From contig NZ_SBFF01000001.1 of assembly GCF_004151485.1 (NCBI RefSeq), forward strand, positions 546,547 to 610,546: a stretch of 64,000 nucleotides of DNA, read 5' to 3'. How positions within the stretch are numbered: the stretch's first letter is position 1; each line of letters begins with the position of its first letter. Below, in pieces: positions 1 to 8,400 of this stretch. The translations under genes were made by a program, and so were the position numbers. The DNA comes from Sphingosinicella sp. CPCC 101087 (GTDB lineage Bacteria; Pseudomonadota; Alphaproteobacteria; Sphingomonadales; Sphingomonadaceae). Below the pieces are notes generated by a model. That model had not been told where the DNA came from, searched no databases, and saw only the letters and a program-made list of their open reading frames with translations.

Positions 1-1612
1 CGTGCCGCCCAACCAGGTGAAGCGCCTCGATGAACCAGAAGGTGCAGAAGTTGAAGGCGGTTTCGGGGAGCCCGAAATCGTCCTCGCTGGCGTAGCGGAG
101 CATGTGCTGACCGCGGCGAAGCCCCTTCTCGACCGCATTGAACGTGTTGACGAACCGGCTGTCCCCAGCGTCCAGGAAGCGCATGTCGAGCAGCTGGAGA
201 AGGCTCGCATCGAGCTCCGTGCCGCCGAAGGTGGCGGCGAACCTCTTCTCGTCCTTGAGCCAGGCCTTCCCCTCGATCGCCTTGCGGATCTTCATGGCGC
301 GCTGGCGCCAGAGCTTTGCCCGCTCGTTCAGCTGAAGCTCTCCGGCGATATTGGCCAACCGGTCGCACGCCGCCCAGCTCATCACCGAGCTGTAGGTGTG
401 CACGCCGGTGCGCGTGCGGAACTCCCACAAACCGGCGTCCGGCTGGTCGTGTGTCGTCCAGGCGAGTTCGCCGACCTTCTCGAGCGAGACGAAATCTTCC
501 TCGGTCGCCCTGCGCAGCAGGCGCTCGTCGAAGAAAGCCTGGGTGTTCGACAAGATGATCTGCCCGTAGGCGTCGTGCTGCACCTGCGTGAAGGCGGCGT
601 TGCCGACCCGCACCGGCCCCATGCCGCGATAGCCGGCCAGCGAATCGGCGACGCCTTCCTCGAGCTTCGGCTCGCCGGACACGGCATAAAGCGGCTGGAT
701 ATGGCCACCCTTGGACTGGTCGACGATGTTCCTGAGATAGCTCAGATAGTTTTCAAGAACGTCCAGTGCGCCCAGCCGGTTCAGCGCCTGGACCGTATAG
801 TAAGCGTCGCGAATCCAGCAGTAGCGATAGTCCCAGTTTCGACCGCTGTGCGCGGCTTCGGGGATCGAGGTCGTAAGTGCCGCAACGATCGCACCCGTCT
901 CGTCATGCTGGCACAGTTTTAGCGTGATCGCGGCTCGGATCACGTTCCGCTGCCATTCGAGCGGGATCGCGAGGCCGCGCACCCATTCGCGCCAATGATC
1001 GGCAGTCTGGTGCAGCATCGACGCCAGCGACATGGTGACATCGCCCACGAACGGTTCGTCGGGACCCAGGAAGAAATGCAGCGACTTCTCGATCCGGAAG
1101 CTGCGGCCTTCGAGCAGGTGGATCACCGGCGCGTCGGTGGTCAGGCGCAGCGGCTGAGGCCTCAGCAGATAGCGTATGTGGTTGGTGCCGCTGGTCCGTT
1201 CGGCGTCCTTCTCGCCCCAGTTGACGCAAGGGTTGAGGCCGATCCGGATTCGTGCCGCGCCGACGATCGGGCGAACGATGCGAATGAACGCGACGGGCCG
1301 ATACATACGCCCGGAGCGCTCGAACCGGGGGCAGAAATCGAAGACCTCGACCACCGCGCCGTCGGCATCGGTCAGGCGGGTGATCAGGATCGGCGTGTTC
1401 TTGATGTATCGCTGCTCGGCCGAGACCTGATTCTCGATCGAGATCCGCCACTCGCCGCGCGGCAGCGGCGCTTCTCCCTTGGGCTCGAGCAAGGCGCAGA
1501 ACAACGGGTCGCCGTCGACGCGCGGCTGGCACCCCCAGACGAAACCGGCGCGGTCGTCGATGAGGGCGCTTACCTGGCAATTGCCGATCGGCCAGAGATT
1601 GAGGCTGCTCAC
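1..1612 (-). CDS. Glycoside hydrolase family 15 protein (3' end outside window)
   Basis: Glucoamylase/trehalase-like enzyme of the GH15 family. At least 537 residues are present and the frame is still open at the window edge, so the C-terminus lies outside. The translation starts MSSLNLWPIGNCQVSALID, typical of the bacterial GH15 N-terminal beta-sandwich, and carries the hallmark (alpha/alpha)6 barrel motif RNWDYRYCWIRDA near residue 260. Its GTG start overlaps the otsB stop (GTGA), so the two are translationally coupled. In sphingomonads such genes commonly sit between otsB and otsA, which suggests a role in trehalose or glucan turnover; whether it cleaves trehalose or alpha-glucans cannot be read from this sequence. 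No signal peptide is visible, so it is probably cytoplasmic. Confidence 0.9.
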   Translation of the reverse strand, partial: MSSLNLWPIGNCQVSALIDDRAGFVWGCQPRVDGDPLFCALLEPKGEAPLPRGEWRISIENQVSAEQRYIKNTPILITRLTDADGAVVEVFDFCPRFERSGRMYRPVAFIRIVRPIVGAARIRIGLNPCVNWGEKDAERTSGTNHIRYLLRPQPLRLTTDAPVIHLLEGRSFRIEKSLHFFLGPDEPFVGDVTMSLASMLHQTADHWREWVRGLAIPLEWQRNVIRAAITLKLCQHDETGAIVAALTTSIPEAAHSGRNWDYRYCWIRDAYYTVQALNRLGALDVLENYLSYLRNIVDQSKGGHIQPLYAVSGEPKLEEGVADSLAGYRGMGPVRVGNAAFTQVQHDAYGQIILSNTQAFFDERLLRRATEEDFVSLEKVGELAWTTHDQPDAGLWEFRTRTGVHTYSSVMSWAACDRLANIAGELQLNERAKLWRQRAMKIRKAIEGKAWLKDEKRFAATFGGTELDASLLQLLDMRFLDAGDSRFVNTFNAVEKGLRRGQHMLRYASEDDFGLPETAFNFCTFWFIEALHLVGRH

Positions 1613-2340
1613 GCCAGCGCGCTCAGCCAGGCCGCGACCGCTGCGACCGATTCGAGGCCGTAGGTCGCCGCGGTTTCGCGCGGCCGCCCGACCAGCACGC
1701 CGGCCCCGCCGAGATCGGCGGCCGCGTCGAAGCCATGCTCGTCGGTCAGATCATCGCCCACGAATACAGGACGCGCGTCGATGAATTCCGGTTCCGTCAT
1801 GAATGCGCGCAAGGCATCTCCCTTTGTAGCGCCGACCGGCCGCAGCTCGACCACCATGTTACCGCGCTGGACCGACCAGCCACGCTCTTCGGCCAAAGCC
1901 GCCATGAACGAATCCACCGCCTCGGCCTCAGCCGGCGCGCGCCGAAAGTGGAGCGCGATCCCCGCCGGCTTCTCCTCGACAAGGAGGCCCGGCCGGTCGC
2001 TGGCGAAGCGCCGAACGCGCTCGTGCACATCTTCCAGCCCGACCGGAACGCTGAGCGGCAGGCCCGTCCCATCCGGCAGCTGAAGTTCGAGACCGTGCGA
2101 GCCGGAGAAGGCAATGCCAGACAGGGGTAAATGACGCTCGAGGTCCGCGATCGAGCGTCCGCTGATGATCGCGAGCCGGCCGCCGAGCCTCCTTCGCAAG
2201 CGACGGAGCAGGGCTTCGAGCTCGGGCGCGACCCGAATCGAATCGGGCGTTTCGGCGAGCTCGACCAGGGTGCCGTCAAAATCGAGGAACAAGGCCGCGC
2301 CGTCGAGCAGGTCGGGCGGCGGGGGCGGAAGGAGATGCAT
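1609..2340 (-). CDS. otsB: Trehalose-6-phosphate phosphatase OtsB
   Basis: Removes phosphate from trehalose 6-phosphate in the OtsA/OtsB pathway; cytoplasmic HAD-superfamily enzyme of 243 residues. HAD motif I is LFLDFDGTL (D20 and D22), followed by the ISGRSIADLE segment of motif II and a late GDDLTDEHGF motif IV. The ATG at 2340 is preferred over an in-frame TTG five codons upstream because a G-rich stretch (GGGGGC) precedes it. The stop overlaps the start of the downstream GH15 gene. OtsA is not in the window and is probably beyond the left edge. Trehalose synthesis in this group serves osmotic and desiccation tolerance. Confidence 0.93.
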   Translation of the reverse strand: MHLLPPPPPDLLDGAALFLDFDGTLVELAETPDSIRVAPELEALLRRLRRRLGGRLAIISGRSIADLERHLPLSGIAFSGSHGLELQLPDGTGLPLSVPVGLEDVHERVRRFASDRPGLLVEEKPAGIALHFRRAPAEAEAVDSFMAALAEERGWSVQRGNMVVELRPVGATKGDALRAFMTEPEFIDARPVFVGDDLTDEHGFDAAADLGGAGVLVGRPRETAATYGLESVAAVAAWLSALA

Positions 2341-2425
2341 GCGCCCCCGTGGCAAGGCGCGGCGCGAATCTCAAGCAGGCTCGGCGCGAAGTGCGGGCGC
2401 GGCGATCGTCAGCGCGCGCATATCC

Positions 2426-2914
2426 TCATCCCACCGTCTCGTCGGGGCGCACGCCCCAGATATGTCCGACGCGGATGAAGCCGCCGCGGCGGCCGACGAC
2501 GAAGCGGCACCAGCCGGACGCACAGTTGGAAATCCGGCCTACGACGCCGGGCTCGACGCGGAACTGCACCGGCGACGCCTCGTCCGGCTCCTCGTGCAGG
2601 GGCCGCGCGGCATCGCCGCGGACGATCGCGGTCCGCGTGTCGCTCAGCAGGTTCACCAGCATCCAGCCGGTCGTCCCGTCCGGATCGCGGATCTTGCGCC
2701 AGCTCTGATAGACTTCGATCACTTCGATCGGCAGATCGGGCCGGACGTAGAGCCAGGTCGCCGGATAGTTGCGGCCGGGGCCTGTCCGCATCATCGCGCG
2801 GCTCGCCGAGATCGACGCCCAATAGGGCGTCTCGCGCGGCGGCTGCGCCTGCGCCACGCTCAGCGAAAGCAATACCGCCATCGCGGCCAGTGCTGCGCAG
2901 ACGCGTCTCGTCAT
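2426..2914 (-). CDS. Secreted protein with SH3-like domains
   Basis: Protein of 162 residues with an N-terminal signal peptide (hydrophobic core AALAAMAVLLSLSVAQAQ) and bacterial SH3-like domains of the DUF1058/SH3_4 type: the RTGPGRNYPATW segment near residue 40 is the classic RT-loop pattern, and a second one ends in GGFIRVGHIWGV. Members are periplasmic and are thought to bind peptidoglycan or proteins; the precise role is unknown. ATG at 2914 has a good upstream GGGGAGC ribosome site. It is followed by otsB on the same strand after 85 bases, so the two may be cotranscribed, but function gives no obvious link. Confidence 0.82.
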   Translation of the reverse strand: MTRRVCAALAAMAVLLSLSVAQAQPPRETPYWASISASRAMMRTGPGRNYPATWLYVRPDLPIEVIEVYQSWRKIRDPDGTTGWMLVNLLSDTRTAIVRGDAARPLHEEPDEASPVQFRVEPGVVGRISNCASGWCRFVVGRRGGFIRVGHIWGVRPDETVG

Positions 2915-2929
2915 GAGCTCCCCTTCCTC

Positions 2930-3008
2930 GTCATTCCCGCCAAGCGCGAGTCCCGTTCGTTCACGTCGTCGCCGGCAAGAGCTGGTTCCCCGCGAGCGCC
3001 GGCATGAC
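2930..3008. repeat. Dispersed bipartite palindromic repeat, degenerate copy 1
   Basis: A roughly 80-base element bounded by GTCATTCCC and GGCATGAC, i.e. inverted GTCA...TGAC ends, with two internal G/C inverted stretches. The same architecture recurs at 40285, 41157, 43725 and 60380. This copy lies just upstream of the SH3-protein start and downstream of the flavoenzyme gene, and is the most eroded. Confidence 0.45.
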
Positions 3009-3111
3009 GTAGGCAGCCATCGGGAACCAGCACGCCAACCCAGCTTAGAGGGCGACGGTCCGCGCCTCAACCGACAGCAAGGCGGATTTCCGCATACGCC
3101 CTCCCGCTTGG

Positions 3112-4518
3112 TCAGTAGCCCGTCTGAATCCGTTCCATGAGCTGCTTCACCGTCGGCACGAATCCGTTCGAATAGAAGGGGTCGTTCTTGAATCGAAAGG
3201 CCGAGTGGCCGGCGAACATGAGGTTCTGGTCGACCGGGCCGCCATGGGCGATGTCCTGCAGCGTCTTCTGGATGCAGAAGCTGCGCGGATCGGCGAGCCG
3301 GCCCGTCGTGTTCTTCTCATTGTCGGCCCAGGACGAGAAGGCGCATTGGGAAAGGCAGCCCATGCAGTCGGCCTGGTCCTTTCGGATGTGATGCTTCTCC
3401 TCCGGCGTGGTGAAGACCAGGGTTTCGTCGGGAGTCTTCAATGCCTCGGTGAAGCCTTGCGCATACCATTCGCGGGCATGGAGCAGGTCGCCCTTGGTGA
3501 CCCAATAATTCTTCTTGGTGCCGATGCCGACGTCGAGCTGGAACCGGTGATCGCCGAGCGGCTCCTTCGTGAAGGCGATCTGGCGCAGCGAGCGCGCCTC
3601 GAGCGCGCGCAGGAACGGATTGCGCACCGCGGACGAGTAGAAGCCGGTCGGCGAGAAGCGATGAAGGAGGATGTCGCCCTCCTCGAGCGTCATCAGCCGC
3701 TGCTTCCACTCCTCGGGAATCGGGCTTTCCTGCGTAAGCAAGGGACGGGTGCCGAACTGGAAGGCGATCTGCCCCAGCTCCGGATTATCGATCCAATGTT
3801 CCCATTCCTTCAGGTTCCAGACGCCGCCCGCCATGACGATCGGGACATGATCCGGGATTCCGCCTTCGCGCATGGTTTCGCGCAGCGCCTTGACGCGTGG
3901 ATAGGGATCCTCCGGCTTCAGCGGATCCTCCGCATTGCTGAGGCCGTTATGGCCGCCGGCGAGCCAGGGATCCTCGTAGACCACTGCCGCCAGCCATTCG
4001 GCCGCCTTGTGATAGGCGCGCTTCCACAGCGCGCGGAAGGCGCGGGCGGAGCTGATGATCGGCAGATAGCTGACCCCGTAGGAGGCCGCGATTTCCGAAA
4101 GCTTGTAGGGCATCCCCGCGCCGCAGGTGACGCCGGCGACCAGGCCCCGGGTCCGCTCGAGCACGCCGTGCAGCACGCGCTGCGCGCCGCCCATCTCCCA
4201 CAGGACGTTGATGTTGATCGCGCCGCGGCCGCTGGCGACCTCATAGGCGCGCTGGACCTGCTGGACCGCGCCGTCGATCGCATATTGGACCAGCTCCTCG
4301 TGCCGCTCGCGGCGCGTGAGGGCATGGTAGACCTGGGGGACGATCTTTCCGTCCGGATCGTAGCTGTCGGCGTTGACCGCGGAGACCGTCCCGATGCCAC
4401 CGGCCGCGGCCCAGGCGCCGGAGCTCATGTGATTGGTCGCCGAAACGCCCTTGCCGCCTTCGATGAGCGGGAGCACTTCGCGGCCCGCATAGAGGATCGG
4501 GCTTATTCCCTTGAACAA
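3112..4518 (-). CDS. Nitronate monooxygenase-like flavoprotein with C-terminal Cys cluster
   Basis: Protein of 468 residues in the FMN-dependent nitronate monooxygenase / 2-nitropropane dioxygenase superfamily (TIM barrel). Visible are a glycine-rich N-terminal barrel (GGKGVSATNHMSSGAWAAAG), the LAGGHNG motif whose His is the catalytic base in the family, and IVMAGGVW for phosphate binding. Unlike the usual 320-380-residue enzymes it carries a C-terminal region with C385, C388, C392 and C415 (CMGCLSQC then SFC), which could bind Zn or an Fe-S cluster. Start: a TTG at 4518 is chosen because GGGAGG lies five bases upstream; longer starts would run into the glycosyltransferase gene. It follows that gene by 46 bases. 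Substrate unknown. Confidence 0.85.
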   Translation of the reverse strand: MFKGISPILYAGREVLPLIEGGKGVSATNHMSSGAWAAAGGIGTVSAVNADSYDPDGKIVPQVYHALTRRERHEELVQYAIDGAVQQVQRAYEVASGRGAININVLWEMGGAQRVLHGVLERTRGLVAGVTCGAGMPYKLSEIAASYGVSYLPIISSARAFRALWKRAYHKAAEWLAAVVYEDPWLAGGHNGLSNAEDPLKPEDPYPRVKALRETMREGGIPDHVPIVMAGGVWNLKEWEHWIDNPELGQIAFQFGTRPLLTQESPIPEEWKQRLMTLEEGDILLHRFSPTGFYSSAVRNPFLRALEARSLRQIAFTKEPLGDHRFQLDVGIGTKKNYWVTKGDLLHAREWYAQGFTEALKTPDETLVFTTPEEKHHIRKDQADCMGCLSQCAFSSWADNEKNTTGRLADPRSFCIQKTLQDIAHGGPVDQNLMFAGHSAFRFKNDPFYSNGFVPTVKQLMERIQTGY

Positions 4519-4564
4519 TCGTGCCTCCCAAAAAATGACGCCGCCTATAAGCGGATTGCGCCCT

Positions 4565-5719
4565 TCACGCAAAAGTTCCCGGAGACTTGGTAAACGCTTC
4601 TGGGCGGCCGATGGCTTCGCCGTAAAGCCCCGCATAAGCGGTAATCATCCCATGCTCGTCAAACTCGGCGGCGGCGCGGGACCGATTGGCGGCACCGACC
4701 GCCCGGCGCAGCTTCGGCTGATCGGCGAGGCTGTCGAGCGCGGCGGTGAAGGCCGCCTCGTCCAGGGGGTCGACGATCAGCGGCCGGTTGTCCTGCGAAA
4801 CCATCTCCGGGATGTCACCGACGGCGGTCGCGACCGCCGGCAAGCCGGCCGCCATCGCCTCGACCAGGGAAATAGGAAATTGTTCGCTGTCGGACGACAA
4901 GGCGAAGATGTCGAAATGACCGATCCAGCGGACGGGATCGGCGAGGAAGCCGGGCATCAGCAGCCGCGAGGCGATGCCCGCCACGCGCGCCTCGGCGGCA
5001 ATCCGCTCGCTCTCGGGCCCCTCGCCGACGATGACGAGCCGCGCCTGCTTGTTCGCCATGGCCGCGAAGGCGCGTACCAGCCGCGGCAGGTTCTTGACCT
5101 GGCGCAGGCCGGCGACGGTGCCGACCACGACTTCTCCGCTCCGGCGCTCGAAGCCGGGGATGGTCTCCGGTTCGGGAGGAGCGGTGAAGCGGCCGACCGA
5201 TACGCCGTTGCCTATCCGCACCACGCGGGCCGGCGTCTGGCCCCAGGCCCGAAGCGCGATCCGTTCGAGCCGCCGGGACGGAACGACCAGGCGAAAGGCG
5301 CCGGGCAAGCCGGCGCGGCGATACAGATTGCGGCGCGACTTCAGGACCTGCGCTTCGTCCTCGTTGAAGCCGTCCTCATGGTGGATCAGGGGCGCACCAC
5401 CGAACAGGCGGTTCGCCATCACCGCGTCGAAAGCGCCCCAATTATAGGTCAGCACGAGGTCGAAGTGGCGCAGATAGCGCGACAGCCGCCACAGCCGGAC
5501 GGGATCGGGATTCCCGGTCAGGGGCGGAGCGTCGGCGGGAAAGTCGACTTTGATTCGGCGGTCGATCGCTGCGCGCGCCTCCAGCCGCGCGGGCATGGCG
5601 CTGACGACGACATGCTCCGCTTTGTCGCCGAACGCGTTCATCAAGCGCACGGCGCGCGCCTCCTTGCCGCCCAGGGAGAAGGTCGAGTGGCAGTGGAGGA
5701 TGCGGACCGGCGGCGCCAT
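4565..5719 (-). CDS. Glycosyltransferase family 4 protein
   Basis: Predicted cytoplasmic retaining glycosyltransferase of 384 residues with GT-B fold. N-terminal Rossmann half begins RILHCHSTFSLGGKEARAVRLM (first segment of the GT4 fold, with the GGxE/K acceptor loop). C-terminal half has VVGTVAGLRQVKNLPRLVRAF, VGEGPESERI and the nucleotide-sugar binding stretch SSDSEQFPISLVEAMAAGLP containing the conserved E-x7-E pattern. No membrane segment. It stands between the arsenic operon and a flavoenzyme and has no other polysaccharide genes near, so the acceptor cannot be guessed. It may be read through from the arsenic operon (57-base gap to acr3). Confidence 0.9.
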   Translation of the reverse strand: MAPPVRILHCHSTFSLGGKEARAVRLMNAFGDKAEHVVVSAMPARLEARAAIDRRIKVDFPADAPPLTGNPDPVRLWRLSRYLRHFDLVLTYNWGAFDAVMANRLFGGAPLIHHEDGFNEDEAQVLKSRRNLYRRAGLPGAFRLVVPSRRLERIALRAWGQTPARVVRIGNGVSVGRFTAPPEPETIPGFERRSGEVVVGTVAGLRQVKNLPRLVRAFAAMANKQARLVIVGEGPESERIAAEARVAGIASRLLMPGFLADPVRWIGHFDIFALSSDSEQFPISLVEAMAAGLPAVATAVGDIPEMVSQDNRPLIVDPLDEAAFTAALDSLADQPKLRRAVGAANRSRAAAEFDEHGMITAYAGLYGEAIGRPEAFTKSPGTFA

Positions 5720-5776
5720 GCGGCTTTATGGCGCGATCCTGCGAATGTTGGAACCGTCGCAGGGGCGGCGACGGGA

Positions 5777-6850
5777 TCAGGCGGCAGCTCCGCGTTCGTA
5801 CCAGCCGCGGGACCGTTTCACGATCCACACGACGGAGAGCATCACGGGCACCTCGACCAGCACGCCCACCACCGTCGCCAGCGCTGCGCCCGAGTTGATT
5901 CCGAAGATCGAGATGGCCGCGGCGACGGCGAGCTCGAAGAAGTTTGACGCGCCGATCAGGGCCGCCGGCGCCGCGACGCACCAGGCCACGCCGAAGGTAC
6001 GGCTGAGCCAATAAGCGAGCGCCGAGTTGAAATAGACCTGTATCAGGATCGGAACCGCGAGCAGCAGGATGACCAGAGGCTGTCCCAGGATCTGCTCGCC
6101 CTGGAAGCCGAACAGCAGGACCAAGGTCGTCAGCAGAGCGACGAGCGACACCGGCCCCAGGCGCTTCAGCAACGCGTCAAGCGCCGGCTTTCCTCCGCCC
6201 GAGAGAACCGAGCGGCGGATCAGCTGCGCGATGATCACGGGGATGAGGATGTAGAGCATGACGGACAAGAGCAAGGTGTCCCACGGGACGGTGATCGCCG
6301 CCACGCCCAGGAGCAGGCCGACAATGGGGGCAAAGGCGAAGACCATGATGACGTCGTTCAGCGCCACCTGGCTGAGCGTGTAGTTCGGCTCGCCGTCACA
6401 AAGGTTCGACCAGACGAATACCATCGCGGTGCAGGGCGCCGCGGCGAGCAGGATGAGGCCGGCAATGTAGGACGGAATCTCGCCCGCCGGCAGCCAGGGG
6501 GCGAACAGCCAGCCGACGAACAGGGTCGCCAGCGCCGCCATCGAGAAGGGCTTGACGGCCCAGTTGATGAACAAGGTGACTCCGACGCCCTTCCAATGCT
6601 GCCGCACCGATCCGAGCGCGCCGAAATCTATCTTGAGCAGCATCGGGATGATCATCAGCCAGACCAGCACCGCCACCGGCAGGTTGACCCGGGCAATCTC
6701 CGCCGCTGCGATAAGTCCGAACAATGCAGGAAAGAGGTGCCCGAGGCCGATTCCGGCAAGGATGCACAAGGCTACCCAGACCGAGAGATAGCGTTCGAAG
6801 AGGGTCATGCCCGGCCGGGCAGATGCCGTCCCGGATGCTGCGGTTGCCAC
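5777..6850 (-). CDS. acr3: Arsenite efflux permease, ACR3 family
   Basis: Inner-membrane As(III) exporter of 357 residues with about ten hydrophobic segments. It carries the family signature AAPCTAMVFVWSNLCDG in the fourth membrane helix, whose first Cys is required for transport in studied ACR3 proteins, and the later GASNFFELAVAAAIS segment. It is the last gene of arsR-arsI-arsC-acr3. The GTG at 6850 follows AAGAAGG; an in-frame ATG at 6808 (MTLFERYLSVW) is the alternative start and corresponds better to the usual N-terminus. Assigned to ACR3 (BASS superfamily) rather than the unrelated ArsB by sequence. Confidence 0.94.
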   Translation of the reverse strand: MATAASGTASARPGMTLFERYLSVWVALCILAGIGLGHLFPALFGLIAAAEIARVNLPVAVLVWLMIIPMLLKIDFGALGSVRQHWKGVGVTLFINWAVKPFSMAALATLFVGWLFAPWLPAGEIPSYIAGLILLAAAPCTAMVFVWSNLCDGEPNYTLSQVALNDVIMVFAFAPIVGLLLGVAAITVPWDTLLLSVMLYILIPVIIAQLIRRSVLSGGGKPALDALLKRLGPVSLVALLTTLVLLFGFQGEQILGQPLVILLLAVPILIQVYFNSALAYWLSRTFGVAWCVAAPAALIGASNFFELAVAAAISIFGINSGAALATVVGVLVEVPVMLSVVWIVKRSRGWYERGAAA

Positions 6851-6908
6851 GCGTGATATGCCTTCTTACTGCTTGTTCAATGATAGATTCGGCGCGGTCC
6901 AGGGCGCT

Positions 6909-7424
6909 TCATTCCGCGAGTGCCGTGCTCCCGTCGCCTTCGCGCCCGATCGCCTGGAGCCGGCTGCTCAGTGCGATCCGGTCGATCCCCTCGATCGGCA
7001 GGGCCAGGAAGAGCGAGATCCGATTGGAGAGATAGTTGAGCGCGCGCGCAAAGGCCTCGCTCTGGCCCGACCCCTCGACCCGGGCCGGGTCCTCGATGCC
7101 CCAATGGGCGGTCGTCGGATGGCCCGGCCAAATCGGGCACGTCTCGCCGGCGGCGTCGTCGCAGACCGTGAAGATGAAATCGAGCTCGGGAGCGTCCGGC
7201 CGGGCAAACTCGTCCCAGCTCTTCGAGCGGAGCCCGTCGGTCGGGAAGTCGAGGGAGGAGAGCAATGAGAGCGCCTGCGGGTGCACCTCGCCGCGGGGGA
7301 AGCTGCCCGCCGAGAAGGCGCGGAACCGGCCCTCGCCCATCCGCTCGAGCAACGCCTCGGCCAGGATGGAGCGGGCGGAATTGCCCGTGCAGAGGAAGAG
7401 CACGTTGTGAACGCGCTTGGTCAT
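6909..7424 (-). CDS. arsC: Arsenate reductase, LMW-phosphatase type
   Basis: Reduces arsenate to arsenite, which the downstream ACR3 pump then exports. 171 residues; the P-loop CTGNSARS starts at C12, and further Cys at 88 and 96 (VCDDAAGETCPIW) are placed like the relay pair C82/C89 of the thioredoxin-coupled Staphylococcus ArsC. The protein is some 30-40 residues longer than that enzyme, with the extra part at the C-terminus. ATG at 7424 is preceded by GGGGAAAAAGAG; a longer frame upstream overlaps arsI and has no support. Second-to-last gene of the arsenic operon. Confidence 0.93.
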   Translation of the reverse strand: MTKRVHNVLFLCTGNSARSILAEALLERMGEGRFRAFSAGSFPRGEVHPQALSLLSSLDFPTDGLRSKSWDEFARPDAPELDFIFTVCDDAAGETCPIWPGHPTTAHWGIEDPARVEGSGQSEAFARALNYLSNRISLFLALPIEGIDRIALSSRLQAIGREGDGSTALAE

Positions 7425-7446
7425 GGCTCTTTTTCCCCGTCGCCCG

Positions 7447-7923
7447 TCAATGCGATGCCGAGCCGCAGCAGGCCGGATCGCTCGCTGCTGGCGCGGAAGT
7501 TGCGGGATCGGTCCGATCCACCGAAAGGGCTCCGAGGCCGGGGCTGTCGCCATAGACCGTCGCTTCGCCATGGGTGAGGAAGGTCTCCCACACCACGCCC
7601 TGCGGATCGGCTATCCAGCTCTTCTCGGATTTTGCGTAGCAGCAGGTGGTCGCGCCTTCCTCGAGCACCGGCCGATCGGCCGTTTCAAGCCGCCGATAGA
7701 CTTCCGCCAGCTCGCCTTGGTCCTCGACCTGGATTCCGAGATGCTGAATGCCGGTGGAATCATGATTTCCGGCGGAGATGGCGAAGTTCACCCTCGGATC
7801 GTCGAGCATCCACTTGGCATAATCGGGCTTGCGGACGGTGGGCTCGGCCGCGAACAGCGTCGAATAAAAATGGATCGACCGGTCGAGATCGCCGACCGCG
7901 AGGTGAACGTGCAAACGCTTCAT
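7447..7923 (-). CDS. arsI: ArsI/CadI-type vicinal-oxygen-chelate protein, probable C-As lyase
   Basis: Glyoxalase/dioxygenase-fold (VOC) protein of 158 residues. Members called ArsI cleave the carbon-arsenic bond of trivalent methylarsenicals with Fe(II) and O2. The key vicinal pair is present as TTCCYA (C94-C95), and metal ligands can be matched to H7, H61 (IQHLGIQV) and E113 (WETFLTHG), with H61-E113 spacing equal to that in characterised ArsI. The C-terminus adds another CC pair (C152-C153). Its ATG overlaps the arsR stop (ATGA). The closely related CadI name is used in many annotations; the arsenic-operon setting favours ArsI. Confidence 0.87.
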   Translation of the reverse strand: MKRLHVHLAVGDLDRSIHFYSTLFAAEPTVRKPDYAKWMLDDPRVNFAISAGNHDSTGIQHLGIQVEDQGELAEVYRRLETADRPVLEEGATTCCYAKSEKSWIADPQGVVWETFLTHGEATVYGDSPGLGALSVDRTDPATSAPAASDPACCGSASH

Positions 7924-8279
7924 GCTCTCTTCCTTTCTTCGGGCGTCCTTTCGTCGGGCGCTTCTGCGGCGCAGGCTGCCGGAGGGGCGCAACCGGCCTC
8001 TCCGCAGCAATTCTCCATGAGGTATCCGACCAGCGCGTTCATCGCTTCGTAGTCGGCGGTGTAGATGAGCGACCTTCCCTGCCGGCGCTGCAGGACGAGG
8101 CCCGAGTGGGTCAGATGGGCAAGGTGAAAGGACAAAGAGGAGTTGGGAATGCCAAGCGCCTCGGCGACCGCTCCGGCCGGCATTCCGGTCTCACCGGCCT
8201 GCACCAGCATCCGAAACGAGGCCAGCCTGTGCTCTTGCGCAAGAGCGCTCAGCGCCTTCACCGCCGTCTCGCTTTCCAC
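7920..8279 (-). CDS. arsR: ArsR-family arsenic-responsive repressor
   Basis: Winged-helix repressor of 119 residues heading the arsenic operon. The HTH is VAEALGIPNSSLSFHLAHLTHSGLV. It lacks the ELCVC site of plasmid R773 ArsR but has a C-terminal cysteine cluster at C91, C92, C97 and C103 (NCCGEAGC), resembling the three-Cys As(III) site of Acidithiobacillus ferrooxidans ArsR. Starts with GTG behind GGAGGGG. A palindrome overlapping the promoter 25-45 bases upstream is the likely operator, so it should repress its own operon until As(III) binds. Confidence 0.93.
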   Translation of the reverse strand: MESETAVKALSALAQEHRLASFRMLVQAGETGMPAGAVAEALGIPNSSLSFHLAHLTHSGLVLQRRQGRSLIYTADYEAMNALVGYLMENCCGEAGCAPPAACAAEAPDERTPEERKRA

Positions 8280-8303
8280 CGGTCACCCCTCCGTTTCGCT
8301 AAG

Positions 8304-8346
8304 ATTTCGAGATTTCTCGAAATATCGAAACTACAACGGTTGTCAA
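8304..8346 (-). promoter_or_regulatory. arsR promoter with overlapping palindromic operator
   Basis: On the minus strand a consensus -35 TTGACA (8341-8346) is followed after 16 bases by a -10-like TATTTC (8319-8324). The -10 overlaps a perfect inverted repeat ATTTCGAG-N4-CTCGAAAT (8304-8323). This is the expected layout for an ArsR operator that blocks RNA polymerase. The palindrome lies 25 bases upstream of the arsR GTG. Confidence 0.65.
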
Positions 8347-8400
8347 CGACGATTCCGGAAAAGTCGAATTTACCGGAGGCCCGCACGGGACCAAGGGGAG

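Noticed and set aside
3205-4593. Long plus-strand frame (462 codons) over the nitronate monooxygenase-like gene
   Set aside because: Antisense to a gene with clear family motifs; composition typical of mirror frames in GC-rich DNA, no ribosome site.
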